The position numbers and the translations under genes were made by a program. A DNA stretch of 64,000 nt from Planctomycetaceae bacterium. Lineage in GTDB: Bacteria > Planctomycetota > Planctomycetia > Planctomycetales > Planctomycetaceae. This document shows positions 30,026 to 39,931 of the stretch, in pieces. The stretch spans positions 62,001-126,000 of the forward strand of contig JAWKTX010000007.1 of assembly GCA_041398825.1 (NCBI GenBank), in the 5' to 3' direction. The first letter of the stretch is position 1. Each line of letters opens with the position of its first letter. The notes under the pieces are model-generated. The model was given only the letters and a program-made list of their open reading frames with translations. It did not search any database and was not told where the DNA came from.

Positions 30026-30478
30026 TTAATCCGCTGCAGATCCTGGCGACCGCGTTTTACCGAACCCCCGTTCCTCACGAAACGATTCCACGGACTGTGT
30101 CAACTGGCGGCGACGATCGTCCAGCCCCGCCTGTTTCTGCCAGGCAAGCAGCATCTTCCGCCAGCCGAAATACCCAAGTAACACCGATACGATAACCGTC
30201 AGTGAACCGCCACCGATCAGAATCCATCGGCCCATTCCGCTGTGTGTGATAACATCCCAGGGATCAACCTGACCCGGCTGATTGACACCACCCACTGCGA
30301 CGATGATTCCAAACAGGAACGCCAGCAATGTCGCCATTGACGAGATCATAACGATCACGCCAATGACGACTGCCATCGTTCGCTGGATCATCGACAGCTT
30401 TGCAGACTGGATTTCCGACAGGGGAGCCCGGTAGGGATCTGTCGCAGCCGAATCCGGTTGGTGCGAATTACCCGCCAT
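30026..30478 (-). CDS. Hypothetical membrane protein with two helices
   Basis: 150 residues with a polar N-terminus, two hydrophobic helices (VVIGVIVMISSMATLLAFLF and ILIGGGSLTVIVSVLLGYFG) and a basic, charged C-terminal tail. I do not recognise the family. It is 38 bases downstream of the DEAD-box helicase gene on the minus strand and may be co-transcribed with it. Confidence 0.65.
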   Translation of the reverse strand: MAGNSHQPDSAATDPYRAPLSEIQSAKLSMIQRTMAVVIGVIVMISSMATLLAFLFGIIVAVGGVNQPGQVDPWDVITHSGMGRWILIGGGSLTVIVSVLLGYFGWRKMLLAWQKQAGLDDRRRQLTQSVESFREERGFGKTRSPGSAAD

Positions 30479-30515
30479 CGCAGTTGCCTCCGGGAGCCCC
30501 GAATTATATCAGCTT

Positions 30516-33251
30516 CTACTTACGGAACTTATTGCCACGTGGGCCCTTGCCACCCCGAAATCCACCAGCATCTCGTCCCGGACGGCCTTCTGAGCGGCCA
30601 CCTTCCGGACGACCGCCGTCAGCCCTTCCACCCCGATCGGCAGGTCGGAACGACCGCTGCTCTCGATCACCCTGACCACGCCCTCGGAATCCACCTCCCT
30701 CGCCATCGCGGCGCGGTGGGCCACTCCGATGTCCACCATGATTTCGCTGATCGCCGCCTGGACGCTGTCCACGAGAACCTGATCCTCCGGAGCGATAGGA
30801 ATCGGAAGGAGACGGACTATCGGATCGAGTGATGCGAAGATGTCGGCCCATCACGATGACGTCTTTCAGTCCGCGGAAGATTTCCGGCGGCATGCCGACG
30901 GGCAGATCGACATAACAGTGATCATCCTGAATATTGATCCTGCCGATGTTTCGAGAATCAATGCCGGCTTCATTCGCGATCGCTCCGACAATGTTTCCCG
31001 GCTGTACGCCATGCTCATGACCAACCTCCAGCCGGAACGTTTCCATTCCTTTTTCCGGACCGCCTCGCCGTCCGCCTGGTGCTCGTCGCTGGTCATCGCG
31101 ACCAGGTCGTTCTGAACGGAATGGTCGTTCGCCGCGCGGATTCCGGTCTTCACGGGATGGTCTGCCACCGCGTGCCGGCCGTTCGTCCGAGAACGATCGA
31201 TCCCCGCGCGGGGCGGTACGGCGATCGCCACGGTCGGATGCAGGTCCAGTCTCTACTGGCGGACGGCGGAAGTCTCTTGTCGCAAACGAATCGCCGACGG
31301 GTGGCGGAGTAGCTGAACCGGTCACTGCAGCATCCGATGGTGGAATGGCCGGATCCGAGTTGAAAGAGGTGGCTTGAACGGGCGTTGGCGGATCGAACAT
31401 CGATGCATCGGCCCGGGTCTTGATCACGTGCTGCTTACCAGTGACGGCGGTTGATACAACTGTTGTCGACACAACCGGAGTGACCACGACCGGGTTCGAA
31501 GGCACTGTGACTCCCTCGTGAGTCACAGATTTGGGGATCTCCATCACTGGGAGCGGCTGCTGAACATCGGACTCAACAGGAACCGATCGCGGAGTTTCGT
31601 GCCGCGGAGCATTCCCATAGCCCCCGTTGCCAGTGCGTTCGTGGTGCCGAGTCTGCGGACCAGGGCTCGCCAGGCTTCGATCATCGGGGCTTCCGAAGTT
31701 CTGACTACGTCGATCCGCGCCGCGGCTATCATGACGGCTATCGGAGCTGCGGCTTTCCTGCCAGTCCCGATGACCCTGCTGATCTCGTCCGGGACGACTG
31801 CGTTGATCTTCCCATCGATCCCGGGAATTGGCTGGTCCCCGAGAGTCTCTTCGGTCGCGGCTTTGCCCGAAACGGTCTCCGCGAACATCGTGCGATGGTC
31901 CACGGCTCCTGGCACCATAGGGATCTTTCTTGACATCCTTCATAAAGAACGGCTTATCGCCCTGCATCAGCACGGCTGTTGCGGCCACAAGGTCTTCCAG
32001 CGCCATGCCGGTATCCTGTTGTACTTCCGACATCAACCGTTTGAACATTTCAAACTGACTAGCGCTGGTGGCCGCCTTTAATCGTTCTTTCAGATCTTCT
32101 TTTCGACGTTCATTCACCGCACGCGAAGAGGGGAATTCCATTTCTTCTATGGTCTGACGTGTCGATCGCTCAAGGCTTCGCAGGTGTCGCCGTTCACCGG
32201 GGGTCAGAAACAAAATGGCCTCGCCTTCGCGTCCAGCGCGCCCGGTCCGCCCGATTCGATGGATCCAGGCTTCGGAGTCATGCGGCAAGTCATAATTAAT
32301 GACGTGACTAATTCGCTGCACATCCAGCCCTCGAGCAGCAACGTCTGTCGCCACCAGAATATCGAACTTTCCGTTCTTCAATTGTTCAATCGTATGCTCC
32401 CGCTGCTTCTGGACGATATCGCCGTTAATAGCAATGGCCGAATAACCATTGGCCACCAGATCGTCTGCGACTCGCAGCGTAGTCTCTCGCGTCTTGACGA
32501 ACACGATCACTCCATCCGTCTTTTCTGTTTCCAGAATACGAATCAGAGCGCCGGTTTTCTCCCGGAAAGGAGCCACCAGATAACGGGACCGAATGGTATT
32601 GGCGACACGCATCTCAGAACGAATCGTGACCGTTGCAGGGTCCTTCAAATGTTCATTCGCAATGCGCCGAATCGGATCCGGCATCGTTGCAGAAAACAAG
32701 GCCACCTGTCTTTGCGGCGGTGTTTGTTCGAGAATCCATTTCACGTCGTCGACGAAACCCATGCGAAGCATTTCGTCCGCCTCATCAAGAACCAGGCATC
32801 GCACATACTGCAGATTCAAAGTGCCGCGACGCATATGATCCATGACACGGCCGGGGGTCCCCACAACAACCTGACAGCCTCGCTTCAGTTCACGAATCTG
32901 GTTTGTGTAAGACGCGCCACCATAGATGGGCTGCACGTTCAGACCGGGCAGGTCTTCGCCGTAGGTTGAAAACGAAGTCGCAACCTGAATGGCTAATTCC
33001 CGGGTCGGACAAAGCACAAGTACCTGCGTAGATCGGTCTTTCAGATCGATTCGCGAAAGTAGCGGCAGCGCGAACGCGGCTGTCTTGCCTGTGCCAGTAC
33101 TGGCCTGCCCAAGGACATCCCGACCTTCCAGCAAATGGGGAATGGTCTGGGCCTGAATGGGGGTGGGGACGGTGTAGCCGCGCGTATCAACGGCAGACTG
33201 AACTTTTTCGGCCAGGTTCAGCGAATGAAATGTAACTTCAGCGGTAGACAT
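30516..33251 (-). CDS. DEAD-box RNA helicase with DbpA-type RNA-binding domain and long disordered tails
   Basis: About 911 residues. Helicase core: Q motif PTPIQAQTIP, Walker A ASTGTGKT, VLDEADEML, FSATMP, DVAARGLDV and HRIGRTGRAG, all intact within the first 370 residues. A long Arg/Asp/Ser/Pro-rich low-complexity region follows (about residues 450-740), then a DbpA/CsdA-like RNA-binding domain (LEVGHEHGVQPGNIVGAIAN), then an RGG-type Gly/Arg tail. Such DeaD/CsdA-type helicases act in ribosome assembly and cold-adapted RNA unwinding. Start ATG 33251 (MSTAEV) is preferred to ATG 33299. The disordered portion is unusually long. Confidence 0.94.
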   Translation of the reverse strand: MSTAEVTFHSLNLAEKVQSAVDTRGYTVPTPIQAQTIPHLLEGRDVLGQASTGTGKTAAFALPLLSRIDLKDRSTQVLVLCPTRELAIQVATSFSTYGEDLPGLNVQPIYGGASYTNQIRELKRGCQVVVGTPGRVMDHMRRGTLNLQYVRCLVLDEADEMLRMGFVDDVKWILEQTPPQRQVALFSATMPDPIRRIANEHLKDPATVTIRSEMRVANTIRSRYLVAPFREKTGALIRILETEKTDGVIVFVKTRETTLRVADDLVANGYSAIAINGDIVQKQREHTIEQLKNGKFDILVATDVAARGLDVQRISHVINYDLPHDSEAWIHRIGRTGRAGREGEAILFLTPGERRHLRSLERSTRQTIEEMEFPSSRAVNERRKEDLKERLKAATSASQFEMFKRLMSEVQQDTGMALEDLVAATAVLMQGDKPFFMKDVKKDPYGARSRGPSHDVRGDRFGQSRDRRDSRGPANSRDRWEDQRSRPGRDQQGHRDWQESRSSDSRHDSRGADRRSQNFGSPDDRSLASPGPQTRHHERTGNGGYGNAPRHETPRSVPVESDVQQPLPVMEIPKSVTHEGVTVPSNPVVVTPVVSTTVVSTAVTGKQHVIKTRADASMFDPPTPVQATSFNSDPAIPPSDAAVTGSATPPPVGDSFATRDFRRPPVETGPASDRGDRRTAPRGDRSFSDERPARGGRPSREDRNPRGERPFRSERPGRDDQRRAPGGRRGGPEKGMETFRLEVGHEHGVQPGNIVGAIANEAGIDSRNIGRINIQDDHCYVDLPVGMPPEIFRGLKDVIVMGRHLRITRSDSPSPSDSYRSGGSGSRGQRPGGDQRNHGGHRSGPPRRDGEGGGFRGRGQGDREQRSFRPADRGGRADGGRPEGGRSEGRPGRDAGGFRGGKGPRGNKFRK

Positions 33252-34398
33252 CAGACGGATCTGCTTTCTGAGATCAGACAGAGTCCGTAGCGATGGCAAC
33301 CGTCGCGAGGGACCTGTCGGAGGGTGGACCCGCAGCCCTTTCGCAACGTCAGCGGATCTGCCAATTCAATGGCAGGCACGGGGACGCAACGATGAGCGCG
33401 TTGGGCATTCAAACGAGTTGTAAAGTGCCTGCCAAAAGCAGACTTTTTACTCGATCGAACGCACACAGTTTCGAATCCGAACCGGTTGCCAAATCAGGCT
33501 CTCGGATTCAATAGTCCCCCAGGTTGTGACTTCTTCCAGCATTTCATGACCGAGGACCTCGTCCGCAAACCATGAGCTTTTGTCACAACACGTCCGGACC
33601 AGCAATTTCATCTGGTCCCGTGAGTCCGCGATTGACGACCTTCCCACCGAACGATCGGCAGAAATCCCTCTCGGGCTACGGCTACGCGGCTCAGATGGCT
33701 GATAGAAGTGTCAACTTCCCGTTCCAGCCTTCACATCTCTCAAGAAAACTGCATTCATCGAGCAACGAACACCTTATCGGCGTTCTGAGAAAAGTGCGAG
33801 ACAATTTCCGGCGGCTGAACGGAAACCGCAGGATTGAGAGAAACAGCTCCCCAGCCACCCGCCCCGGAGCCCGATCATTCTGCCGAAGAGCAACTTCTCT
33901 CGCAACGAATCGAGCCACCAGCCACGGCAACCCGCGTTTCAAGCTGTTGCCCGGATTCTGAATTTGAAATCGGATCCTCGCGTTCCCTCACGACGTGCTT
34001 TCTTTCGACGGTTCCCGCTGATTCCTGAAACGATTCGCTGCCAGATCTGATTTCGTGCTCTCGCAGACGGACTGAGTGCTCTCAGGCGCTTCGGGTCTTG
34101 AACGAGACCACTCCCATCGACTAAACGACTCGAGGTCACCCGTCGACGCGTGAATTTGCGGACTGGGACAAGGGGGCCTTCTAATAGAAACTGACGGGGA
34201 GTGGCGGATTTTCCGCCATCGATGACGGAATTCTCGTCGCCTGAATCAATGCATGCGGCGTCTTCGTTCCTGATCTTCGCTCTCACCAGGGGGAAATGAT
34301 CGGCACTCGTGATGCGACGCGGGTTGGCATGCGAGTTGCGGTGCAGCGAATGCGTGTATCTGCGTAGATTCAGGCTCTTCTGGGGTGTCAGGCAGGAC
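33252..34398. other. 1.1-kb region without a supported gene
   Basis: This gap lies upstream of the divergently transcribed DEAD-box helicase and CxxC lipoprotein genes. Short frames on both strands are low in plausible protein features, with high Ser/Arg/Pro content and no ribosome binding site. It is large for this window. A long leader for the helicase would fit what is known of some deaD/csdA genes, but I cannot demonstrate one. No hairpin with a U-tract or tRNA-like fold was found. Confidence 0.45.
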
Positions 34399-34668
34399 GT
34401 GAGATTCTATCGACTTACTGTAAAGATCGTGATGGCTTTGTTGCTCTGCATTCCGGGCGGCTGTGGAGGGGCGGATTCATACCCTCGGGCGAAACCGGTT
34501 TCCTCAATTGGACGGACGGCCAACTGTGATCATTGCTCAAAAGAAATCGCGGCGGTTGAGCGAACTCATCTCTTCGAATTTCAGGGCGTTCAATACACCG
34601 TTTGCTGTCCTGAATGCTCAGACAAACTGAAGGATGAGATCATTCATGGCGGTAGTCATGAACACTGA
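34399..34668 (+). CDS. Small lipoprotein with two CxxC pairs
   Basis: About 89 residues. A basic N-region and hydrophobic core lead to LCIPGGC, a plausible lipobox, so it is probably exported and lipid-anchored. The mature part holds CDHC and CPEC around a short aromatic strand (FEFQGVQYTVCC), like small metal-binding TRASH/YHS-type domains, and ends HGGSHEH. GTG 34399 with an upstream GGCAGGAC gives a proper signal; ATG 34432 would leave it without a basic N-region. It is 78 bases before the DUF1559 gene and may be the first gene of the chelatase operon, perhaps handling metal or heme. Confidence 0.65.
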   Translation: MRFYRLTVKIVMALLLCIPGGCGGADSYPRAKPVSSIGRTANCDHCSKEIAAVERTHLFEFQGVQYTVCCPECSDKLKDEIIHGGSHEH

Positions 34669-34746
34669 ATGGCCAGTTTATGAACTTGCAAAGCAGGCTT
34701 GTGACGCGGACAACCGAACTCGGTTTATCACGGGAATCCGACTCTG

Positions 34747-35760
34747 ATGTTAAAGGGTGAGATGTCTTCAACTTCTTCAACGACTTCCATTTCAACTTCT
34801 TCCATTCAACGCCCGATTGCGATCTCGCGGCGTTTGGGATTTACATTGATTGAACTGTTAGTCGTGATTGCGATTATCGCGATCCTGATCGCATTGCTGC
34901 TTCCTGCGGTTCAGCAGGCGCGCGAGGCGGCTCGGCGAACTCAGTGCAAGAACAATCTGAAGCAGCTCGGGATTGCATTGCACAACTATCATGATACCCA
35001 TGGAATGTTTCCGGCCGGGCACATGGAGAGTGGAGTCGACGGGCCATCGTATCGTCATCAATTCGGCTGGTTGACTTATCTCCTGCCTTTTGTCGAACAG
35101 GCACCTCTTTACAAACAGGTCAACTTTTCACAGATTGATTTGACGCTGTCTGCGCATCAGAACCCGGCCTTTATGGCGGTGGGAGGAACGGACGTGTCGG
35201 CCTTCATCTGTCCCAGTGACCCGACCGGCCGCAATAACTCAGACTGGGCTCCCACAAATTACCTTGGGAATCAGGGGACGACGTGTCAGTCCAGAGACAA
35301 AAGCGGCAGTGGTGTTTTCGGACACAATTCGTGGATGAAAATTCGCGACATCACGGATGGCACTTCGAATACGATTGCGGCCGCTGAGATTCTCAAGGGC
35401 GATTTCAATGTGAATTCCGTGAGGGACAATTACATCTTCATCCGAAATGCGGCGGATGCGAATAACATTGACACTTGCCAGGCATTTCCGCCGAATTCCT
35501 CTGATCTCGGCGGAGTGTGGTTGGGAGGTACGCCACAGAACAACTTGTTCAGCACCAATCGAACGCCCAACGATCGACGTTTCGACTGCATTTCCCCGAA
35601 CTTTGGCTGTACGAATTTTGCGGCTCGAAGCCAGCACGTTGGCGGAGCGCAAGTGATTCTGGCAGATGGCTCAGTCCACTTCATCAGCGAAAGCATCAGC
35701 ATCGAAGTCTACCACGCTCTGGGAACACGAAATGGCGGTGAGGTTGTCGGTGAATTCTGA
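34747..35760 (+). CDS. DUF1559 domain-containing pilin-like protein
   Basis: 337 residues. After a Ser/Thr-rich N-terminus comes a type IV prepilin-like motif, RRLGFTLIELLVVIAIIAIL, with the expected Gly, Phe and Glu; then REAARRTQCKNNLKQLGIAL, which marks the DUF1559 (SBP_bac_10) family so expanded in Planctomycetota. The C-terminal part has the family's HVGGAQVILADGSVHFISE. Probably an exported filament-like or surface protein; its function is unknown. Its 3' end overlaps the chelatase start by 29 bases, so translational coupling is likely. Confidence 0.93.
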   Translation: MLKGEMSSTSSTTSISTSSIQRPIAISRRLGFTLIELLVVIAIIAILIALLLPAVQQAREAARRTQCKNNLKQLGIALHNYHDTHGMFPAGHMESGVDGPSYRHQFGWLTYLLPFVEQAPLYKQVNFSQIDLTLSAHQNPAFMAVGGTDVSAFICPSDPTGRNNSDWAPTNYLGNQGTTCQSRDKSGSGVFGHNSWMKIRDITDGTSNTIAAAEILKGDFNVNSVRDNYIFIRNAADANNIDTCQAFPPNSSDLGGVWLGGTPQNNLFSTNRTPNDRRFDCISPNFGCTNFAARSQHVGGAQVILADGSVHFISESISIEVYHALGTRNGGEVVGEF

Positions 35761-38700
35761 TTATCTGCTGCCGAAACATCTCACGAGGTGCGTGCCTTAC
35801 TTCGGATGTCTGATCCTTCTGATGATAAGACCGTCATGCGGCATCGCGCAGGATCAGCAGCGTCAGGATCCAGCACCGAAGATGGCGTTCATTGGCCTGC
35901 ATGGCGGCGTCTTTGAAACTCTCAAAACGTTTGCCGAAGATCAGTCACTGAAGCTGACTTACCTGCGAGACGGCAATATCGCAGACGGAACCGCGTCACT
36001 GGATGGCGTTTCCGTTCTGTTTCTGCAGCACACGCGCGACGACCTCCGACGACAGTATCAAGAATTGATTAAAGCTGCTCGCAGTGACAACCCGTCGCTG
36101 CGTGTGTTCAGTTTGTCCGGGCTGGCTGAAGCGGACTTGCCGGAGTTGACCAAAGCCGGCGTTGTTGAAAAGGATGAAGCTCTTTCGGCCTACTACGGGA
36201 GCTCGCCGGAGAATCTTCGGCGATTGCTCATTTACGCTCGCGTCAAACTGCTGGGGCAGCCGGGCGAGATTCTTCCGCCTGATGCCGAGTCGCAGGTTTT
36301 CGGGCTGTTTCATCCGGAATCCAGAGACATGTTTGGCGGCGTTGAGCCGTTTCTTGAATGGGCCAGAAAGAAGAAACTTCCGACAATCGACGGGCCGCGA
36401 GTCGTGATCGCTGTGCATGGCACGCATCTGACGTTTCAGCAGCCTCGCGTTGTGGAAGCGCTGGTTCGCGAATGCGAACGAAACGGCGCTCTGGCCGTTG
36501 CCATGGTGGACTATGGTCCCGATTACGAACGTGATGTCAGGGAGTTTCGTCCTGCAGTTATCATCCACACCTGTCACAGCAGAGAGCGTGTTTCCTTTCG
36601 TGAAGAACTTGAGGTCCCGCATCTGCATTCCATCTTTATGCGTGAACAGTCCATTAACGACTGGCAGGTGGCCCTGCAGGGACTGTCTTCCAGTGAAATG
36701 GCATTTCACATTGTTGGCCAGGAACTGCTTGGCGCGATTGAGCCTCAGGTGACATCCGGGACACCGGGCGGCCGAGGAAGCGAAGAAGCATTCACGCCGA
36801 TTGCTGACCGAGTGGAGCATCTTGTCAGTCGTGCGATGCGCTGGGTTCGACTGGGCACCGCTCCGAATCGAGACAAGCGCATCGCCTTTGTGTATTACGA
36901 CCGCGAAATGGGGCAGGCGGAGTTAATGAGAGGCAGCGCAACGGGCATGTTCATGAACGGCCCGCGCAGCATGGTGAATGTTCTGCAGGCGATGCAGCAG
37001 CAGGGCTACGGACTGGATCAGGTTCCTGAGTCAGAAGACCAACTGCTGGCGTGGATGATGGAACATGGTCGTCAGATCGGTGTCTGGGCACCAGGAGTTC
37101 TCGAACGCCTGGCTCGAAGCGGTAACGCAGTGCTGATTCCAACAGAAGACTATGTCGAGTGGTTCGAAAAGCGTGTTCCTGCCGACCTTCGTGATGACGT
37201 GATTCAGCGCTGGGGGCCTCCGCCGGGGAAGTTTCTGGTCTGGAAACAAAACGAAAAGCAATACCTTGTGATTCCGCGAGTGGACCTGGGCAACGTGATT
37301 TTGCTGCCGCAACCGCTCCGAGGTGAAGCCCAGGACACTTCGCTCGTTCACGATCTGAGAGTTCCTCCACCACATAACTATCTCGCGACTTATTTCTGGC
37401 TGGACGAAGAATTCCACGCCGATGCGATGGTTCATTTCGGAACCCATGGCTCAGAATTCATGTTGCCGGGTAAGCCAACCGGACTGTCGGGACACGATTG
37501 GCCGGACATCGTGCTGGGCAGCATTCCGAATATCAATCCGTGGGTATTGAACAATCTGGGTGAGTCCTCTCCGGTGAAACGCCGGGCTTATGCCGTTCTG
37601 ATTGATCACCTGGTCCCGCCGTCGGTCAATGCAGAACTTTCGGATCAACTGAGCAACCTGCACGATGACATCGACAAGTGGGTTGTGCTGTCGGATGGTG
37701 CGTTGCGTGAGAAATTCCGGGAAGCAATCACACAGCAGGTTCGGGATACCGGTCTGGCTGTGGACTGCCACCTGGATTTGCCGGACGGGCAACTGGTGAC
37801 GCCGGAACAGATTGATACGGTGCTGACGTATCTGCATGACATTCATAATGAAACCACTCCGGTCAGCTTGCATGTGTTTGGTAAACCTCCGGCAGACGAG
37901 TTGCTGCTGCCGTATCTTGTGGTGTGCGGCGGCAGCGATCTGCTGACACAACTTGGTGAGCTGATCGATGTACCTGCCAGCGAATCGCTGACTCCGGGAG
38001 ACCGGAAGAAGTATCTTCGCCGCGCGGCCGAAGAATTGGTTCGGCTGCATTTGCGAAAAAACTTTTCCCTGAAAGATGCCCTCGATTCCGTGGGTGCACG
38101 ACTTCCTGAAAACACCGTTTCGGAACAACTGGAAGAGACGTTTCAAAAGCTGACCCGACTCAGCGACGGATTTCGGCAGACGCCGCAGGAAGTCGAACAA
38201 CTGCTGGCGGCGCTCAATGGGCGATTCATTCCCCCCGGTCCGGGCAACAGCCCCGATCGCAATCCTGCTTCGCTGCCCACCGGCCGCAATATGTACGTCA
38301 TGAACCCAGAGGAAGTCCCGACGCAACCGTCCTGGGAACTTGGACGCCAGCTGGTCGATCAGCTTCTGCAGGAACGTTTAAAGAAGACCGGGCGGTATCC
38401 CCAAAAGATTGCCTTCACGCTCAATTCCTTTGCCACGTTTCAGGATTATGGAGTGATGGAGTCGCAGATTCTTTATCTGCTGGGTTGTCGGCCTCAATGG
38501 GATGAGAAGAACCTTGTGGCGGATGTCGAACTGATTCCGCTGGACGAGCTCGGTCGGCCTCGAGTGGACGTCTTCATTGCCGGACTGTCGTATTATCGAG
38601 ACATGCTTCCCACGCGGATGCGGCTGATCGACCGCGCGGTACGCCTGGTGGCAGAAGCAGAAGAGCCGGAAGGCCAGAACCCGATTCGGCAGAACAGTCT

Positions 38701-39931
38701 GGCCGTTGAGCAACAGCTGATCGCATCAGGTGTCGCCTCTGAGCTTGCCGCAGTGCAGTCTCGCGGGAGGATCTTCGGCTATCCGGAAGGGCAGATGGGA
38801 TCTGCAGGATATTACTACCTGGTTGAGAAGTCTGGCGAATGGGATACCCGCGAACAGCTGATGGATGTTTATCTTGGCCAGGTCCGCAACGTCTATACGG
38901 AAGGCGCTTGGGGAACTCCGGCCGCCGAAGCCTACAACCGCCACATTCAGGGAACAGAGATCGTTCTGCGAAGCTGGTCGGATCGTACTCGCAGTCCGCT
39001 TTCCAACAAATACGACTGGTACCACGGTGGCAGTCTTGCGCTGGCCGTCGAACATTTGACCGGCCAGAAGCCCGAGTTTCTTTTGTCGGACGTACGCGAC
39101 CCGGACGCTGCCCGGGTCGTCTCCGCAGAAGACGCACTTCGACAGGACTTCCGCGTGCGTCTGTTCAATCGCAAGTGGATTGAAGGCATGATGCGCGAAG
39201 GGTACGCCGGTGCGGATCAGATTTCCGTTCACGTCACGAACTCGCTGGGCTGGACGATCATGCGGCCGGGCAGCGTGGGTGACGATTACTGGACCGAGAT
39301 CATCGACACGTTCATTCGCGATAAAAAGAACCTTCAAATCAAGGAATGGTTCGAGTCCGAAAACCCCTTCGCGTATCAGGACCTCACGGAGACTCTGCTC
39401 GAGACAATTCGCAAAGGTTACTGGCAGCCCGATGCCGACACGATTCGCGAGATTGCCGCAGAGTATGCTCGGTCCGTCGTTCAGCATGGCGAAGGGGGAG
39501 GACTTCGCGGTGGTGGGAACTTCAAACTGGAAGCCTTCGTTCAGCAAACTCTTGCAGAACCGAATGACAAGGACCTGAATGATCTGCTGACACGTCTTAA
39601 ACAAAGAGCCGTCGATGAGACGCTCCTGGCAGGAGGAACACTGGATAGTACGGCTCCGACCATTGCTCAGACACACCCGGCAATGTCCACCGAGAACAGT
39701 GAAACAAACACGGAAACGCAAGAGCCCGATGCAAGTCCTGAGAACACTGAGAGCCCGGAAGTGACAGGCAAGGTGCTTGAGCCAGTCAACCAGCAACCGA
39801 GTCTGTCGGCGAGTTCCGATGTTCCTGAATCACCACCACGAGAATATCCGTGGAGTATGATTGCGGTATTCGCCTGCCTGCTGTTGATTGGTGCTGGCTA
39901 TGCTTCGCGTTGGGGGATTGCGAAGTCATGA
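35732..39931 (+). CDS. Membrane-anchored CobN/ChlH-type chelatase (HmuS-like)
   Basis: From ATG 35732 it is 1,399 residues. It has a signal-peptide-like N-terminus (CLILLMIRPSCGIAQD, to about residue 38), the CobN/Mg-chelatase body, a Thr/Glu/Pro-rich linker (about 1310-1370) and one C-terminal membrane helix (IAVFACLLLIGAGYA), implying an extracytoplasmic enzyme. Conserved chelatase motifs are HFGTHG (His568, His572), LPGKPTGLSGHDWPD and, near residue 1160, KWIEGMMREGYAGADQ. True CobN and ChlH are cytoplasmic and need CobS/CobT or ChlI/ChlD, none of which is here. Instead it is followed by ExbB-like and DUF2149 genes, the HmuS-T-U order of heme loci, where HmuS has been reported to remove iron from heme. 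The substrate here is unproven. The DUF1559 gene overlaps it by 29 bases. Confidence 0.88.
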   Translation: MAVRLSVNSDYLLPKHLTRCVPYFGCLILLMIRPSCGIAQDQQRQDPAPKMAFIGLHGGVFETLKTFAEDQSLKLTYLRDGNIADGTASLDGVSVLFLQHTRDDLRRQYQELIKAARSDNPSLRVFSLSGLAEADLPELTKAGVVEKDEALSAYYGSSPENLRRLLIYARVKLLGQPGEILPPDAESQVFGLFHPESRDMFGGVEPFLEWARKKKLPTIDGPRVVIAVHGTHLTFQQPRVVEALVRECERNGALAVAMVDYGPDYERDVREFRPAVIIHTCHSRERVSFREELEVPHLHSIFMREQSINDWQVALQGLSSSEMAFHIVGQELLGAIEPQVTSGTPGGRGSEEAFTPIADRVEHLVSRAMRWVRLGTAPNRDKRIAFVYYDREMGQAELMRGSATGMFMNGPRSMVNVLQAMQQQGYGLDQVPESEDQLLAWMMEHGRQIGVWAPGVLERLARSGNAVLIPTEDYVEWFEKRVPADLRDDVIQRWGPPPGKFLVWKQNEKQYLVIPRVDLGNVILLPQPLRGEAQDTSLVHDLRVPPPHNYLATYFWLDEEFHADAMVHFGTHGSEFMLPGKPTGLSGHDWPDIVLGSIPNINPWVLNNLGESSPVKRRAYAVLIDHLVPPSVNAELSDQLSNLHDDIDKWVVLSDGALREKFREAITQQVRDTGLAVDCHLDLPDGQLVTPEQIDTVLTYLHDIHNETTPVSLHVFGKPPADELLLPYLVVCGGSDLLTQLGELIDVPASESLTPGDRKKYLRRAAEELVRLHLRKNFSLKDALDSVGARLPENTVSEQLEETFQKLTRLSDGFRQTPQEVEQLLAALNGRFIPPGPGNSPDRNPASLPTGRNMYVMNPEEVPTQPSWELGRQLVDQLLQERLKKTGRYPQKIAFTLNSFATFQDYGVMESQILYLLGCRPQWDEKNLVADVELIPLDELGRPRVDVFIAGLSYYRDMLPTRMRLIDRAVRLVAEAEEPEGQNPIRQNSLAVEQQLIASGVASELAAVQSRGRIFGYPEGQMGSAGYYYLVEKSGEWDTREQLMDVYLGQVRNVYTEGAWGTPAAEAYNRHIQGTEIVLRSWSDRTRSPLSNKYDWYHGGSLALAVEHLTGQKPEFLLSDVRDPDAARVVSAEDALRQDFRVRLFNRKWIEGMMREGYAGADQISVHVTNSLGWTIMRPGSVGDDYWTEIIDTFIRDKKNLQIKEWFESENPFAYQDLTETLLETIRKGYWQPDADTIREIAAEYARSVVQHGEGGGLRGGGNFKLEAFVQQTLAEPNDKDLNDLLTRLKQRAVDETLLAGGTLDSTAPTIAQTHPAMSTENSETNTETQEPDASPENTESPEVTGKVLEPVNQQPSLSASSDVPESPPREYPWSMIAVFACLLLIGAGYASRWGIAKS

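Noticed and set aside
37451..38326. 291-codon minus-strand frame inside the chelatase gene
   Set aside because: Also a shadow; Arg/Gln-rich, no start signals.
38726..39796. 356-codon minus-strand frame inside the chelatase gene
   Set aside because: Antisense shadow of a gene with strong chelatase motifs; product has no recognisable features.
35732..39931. Ordinary cytoplasmic CobN for aerobic cobalamin synthesis
   Set aside because: Signal peptide, C-terminal anchor and ExbB/DUF2149 neighbours do not fit, and no CobS/CobT or cob genes are nearby.
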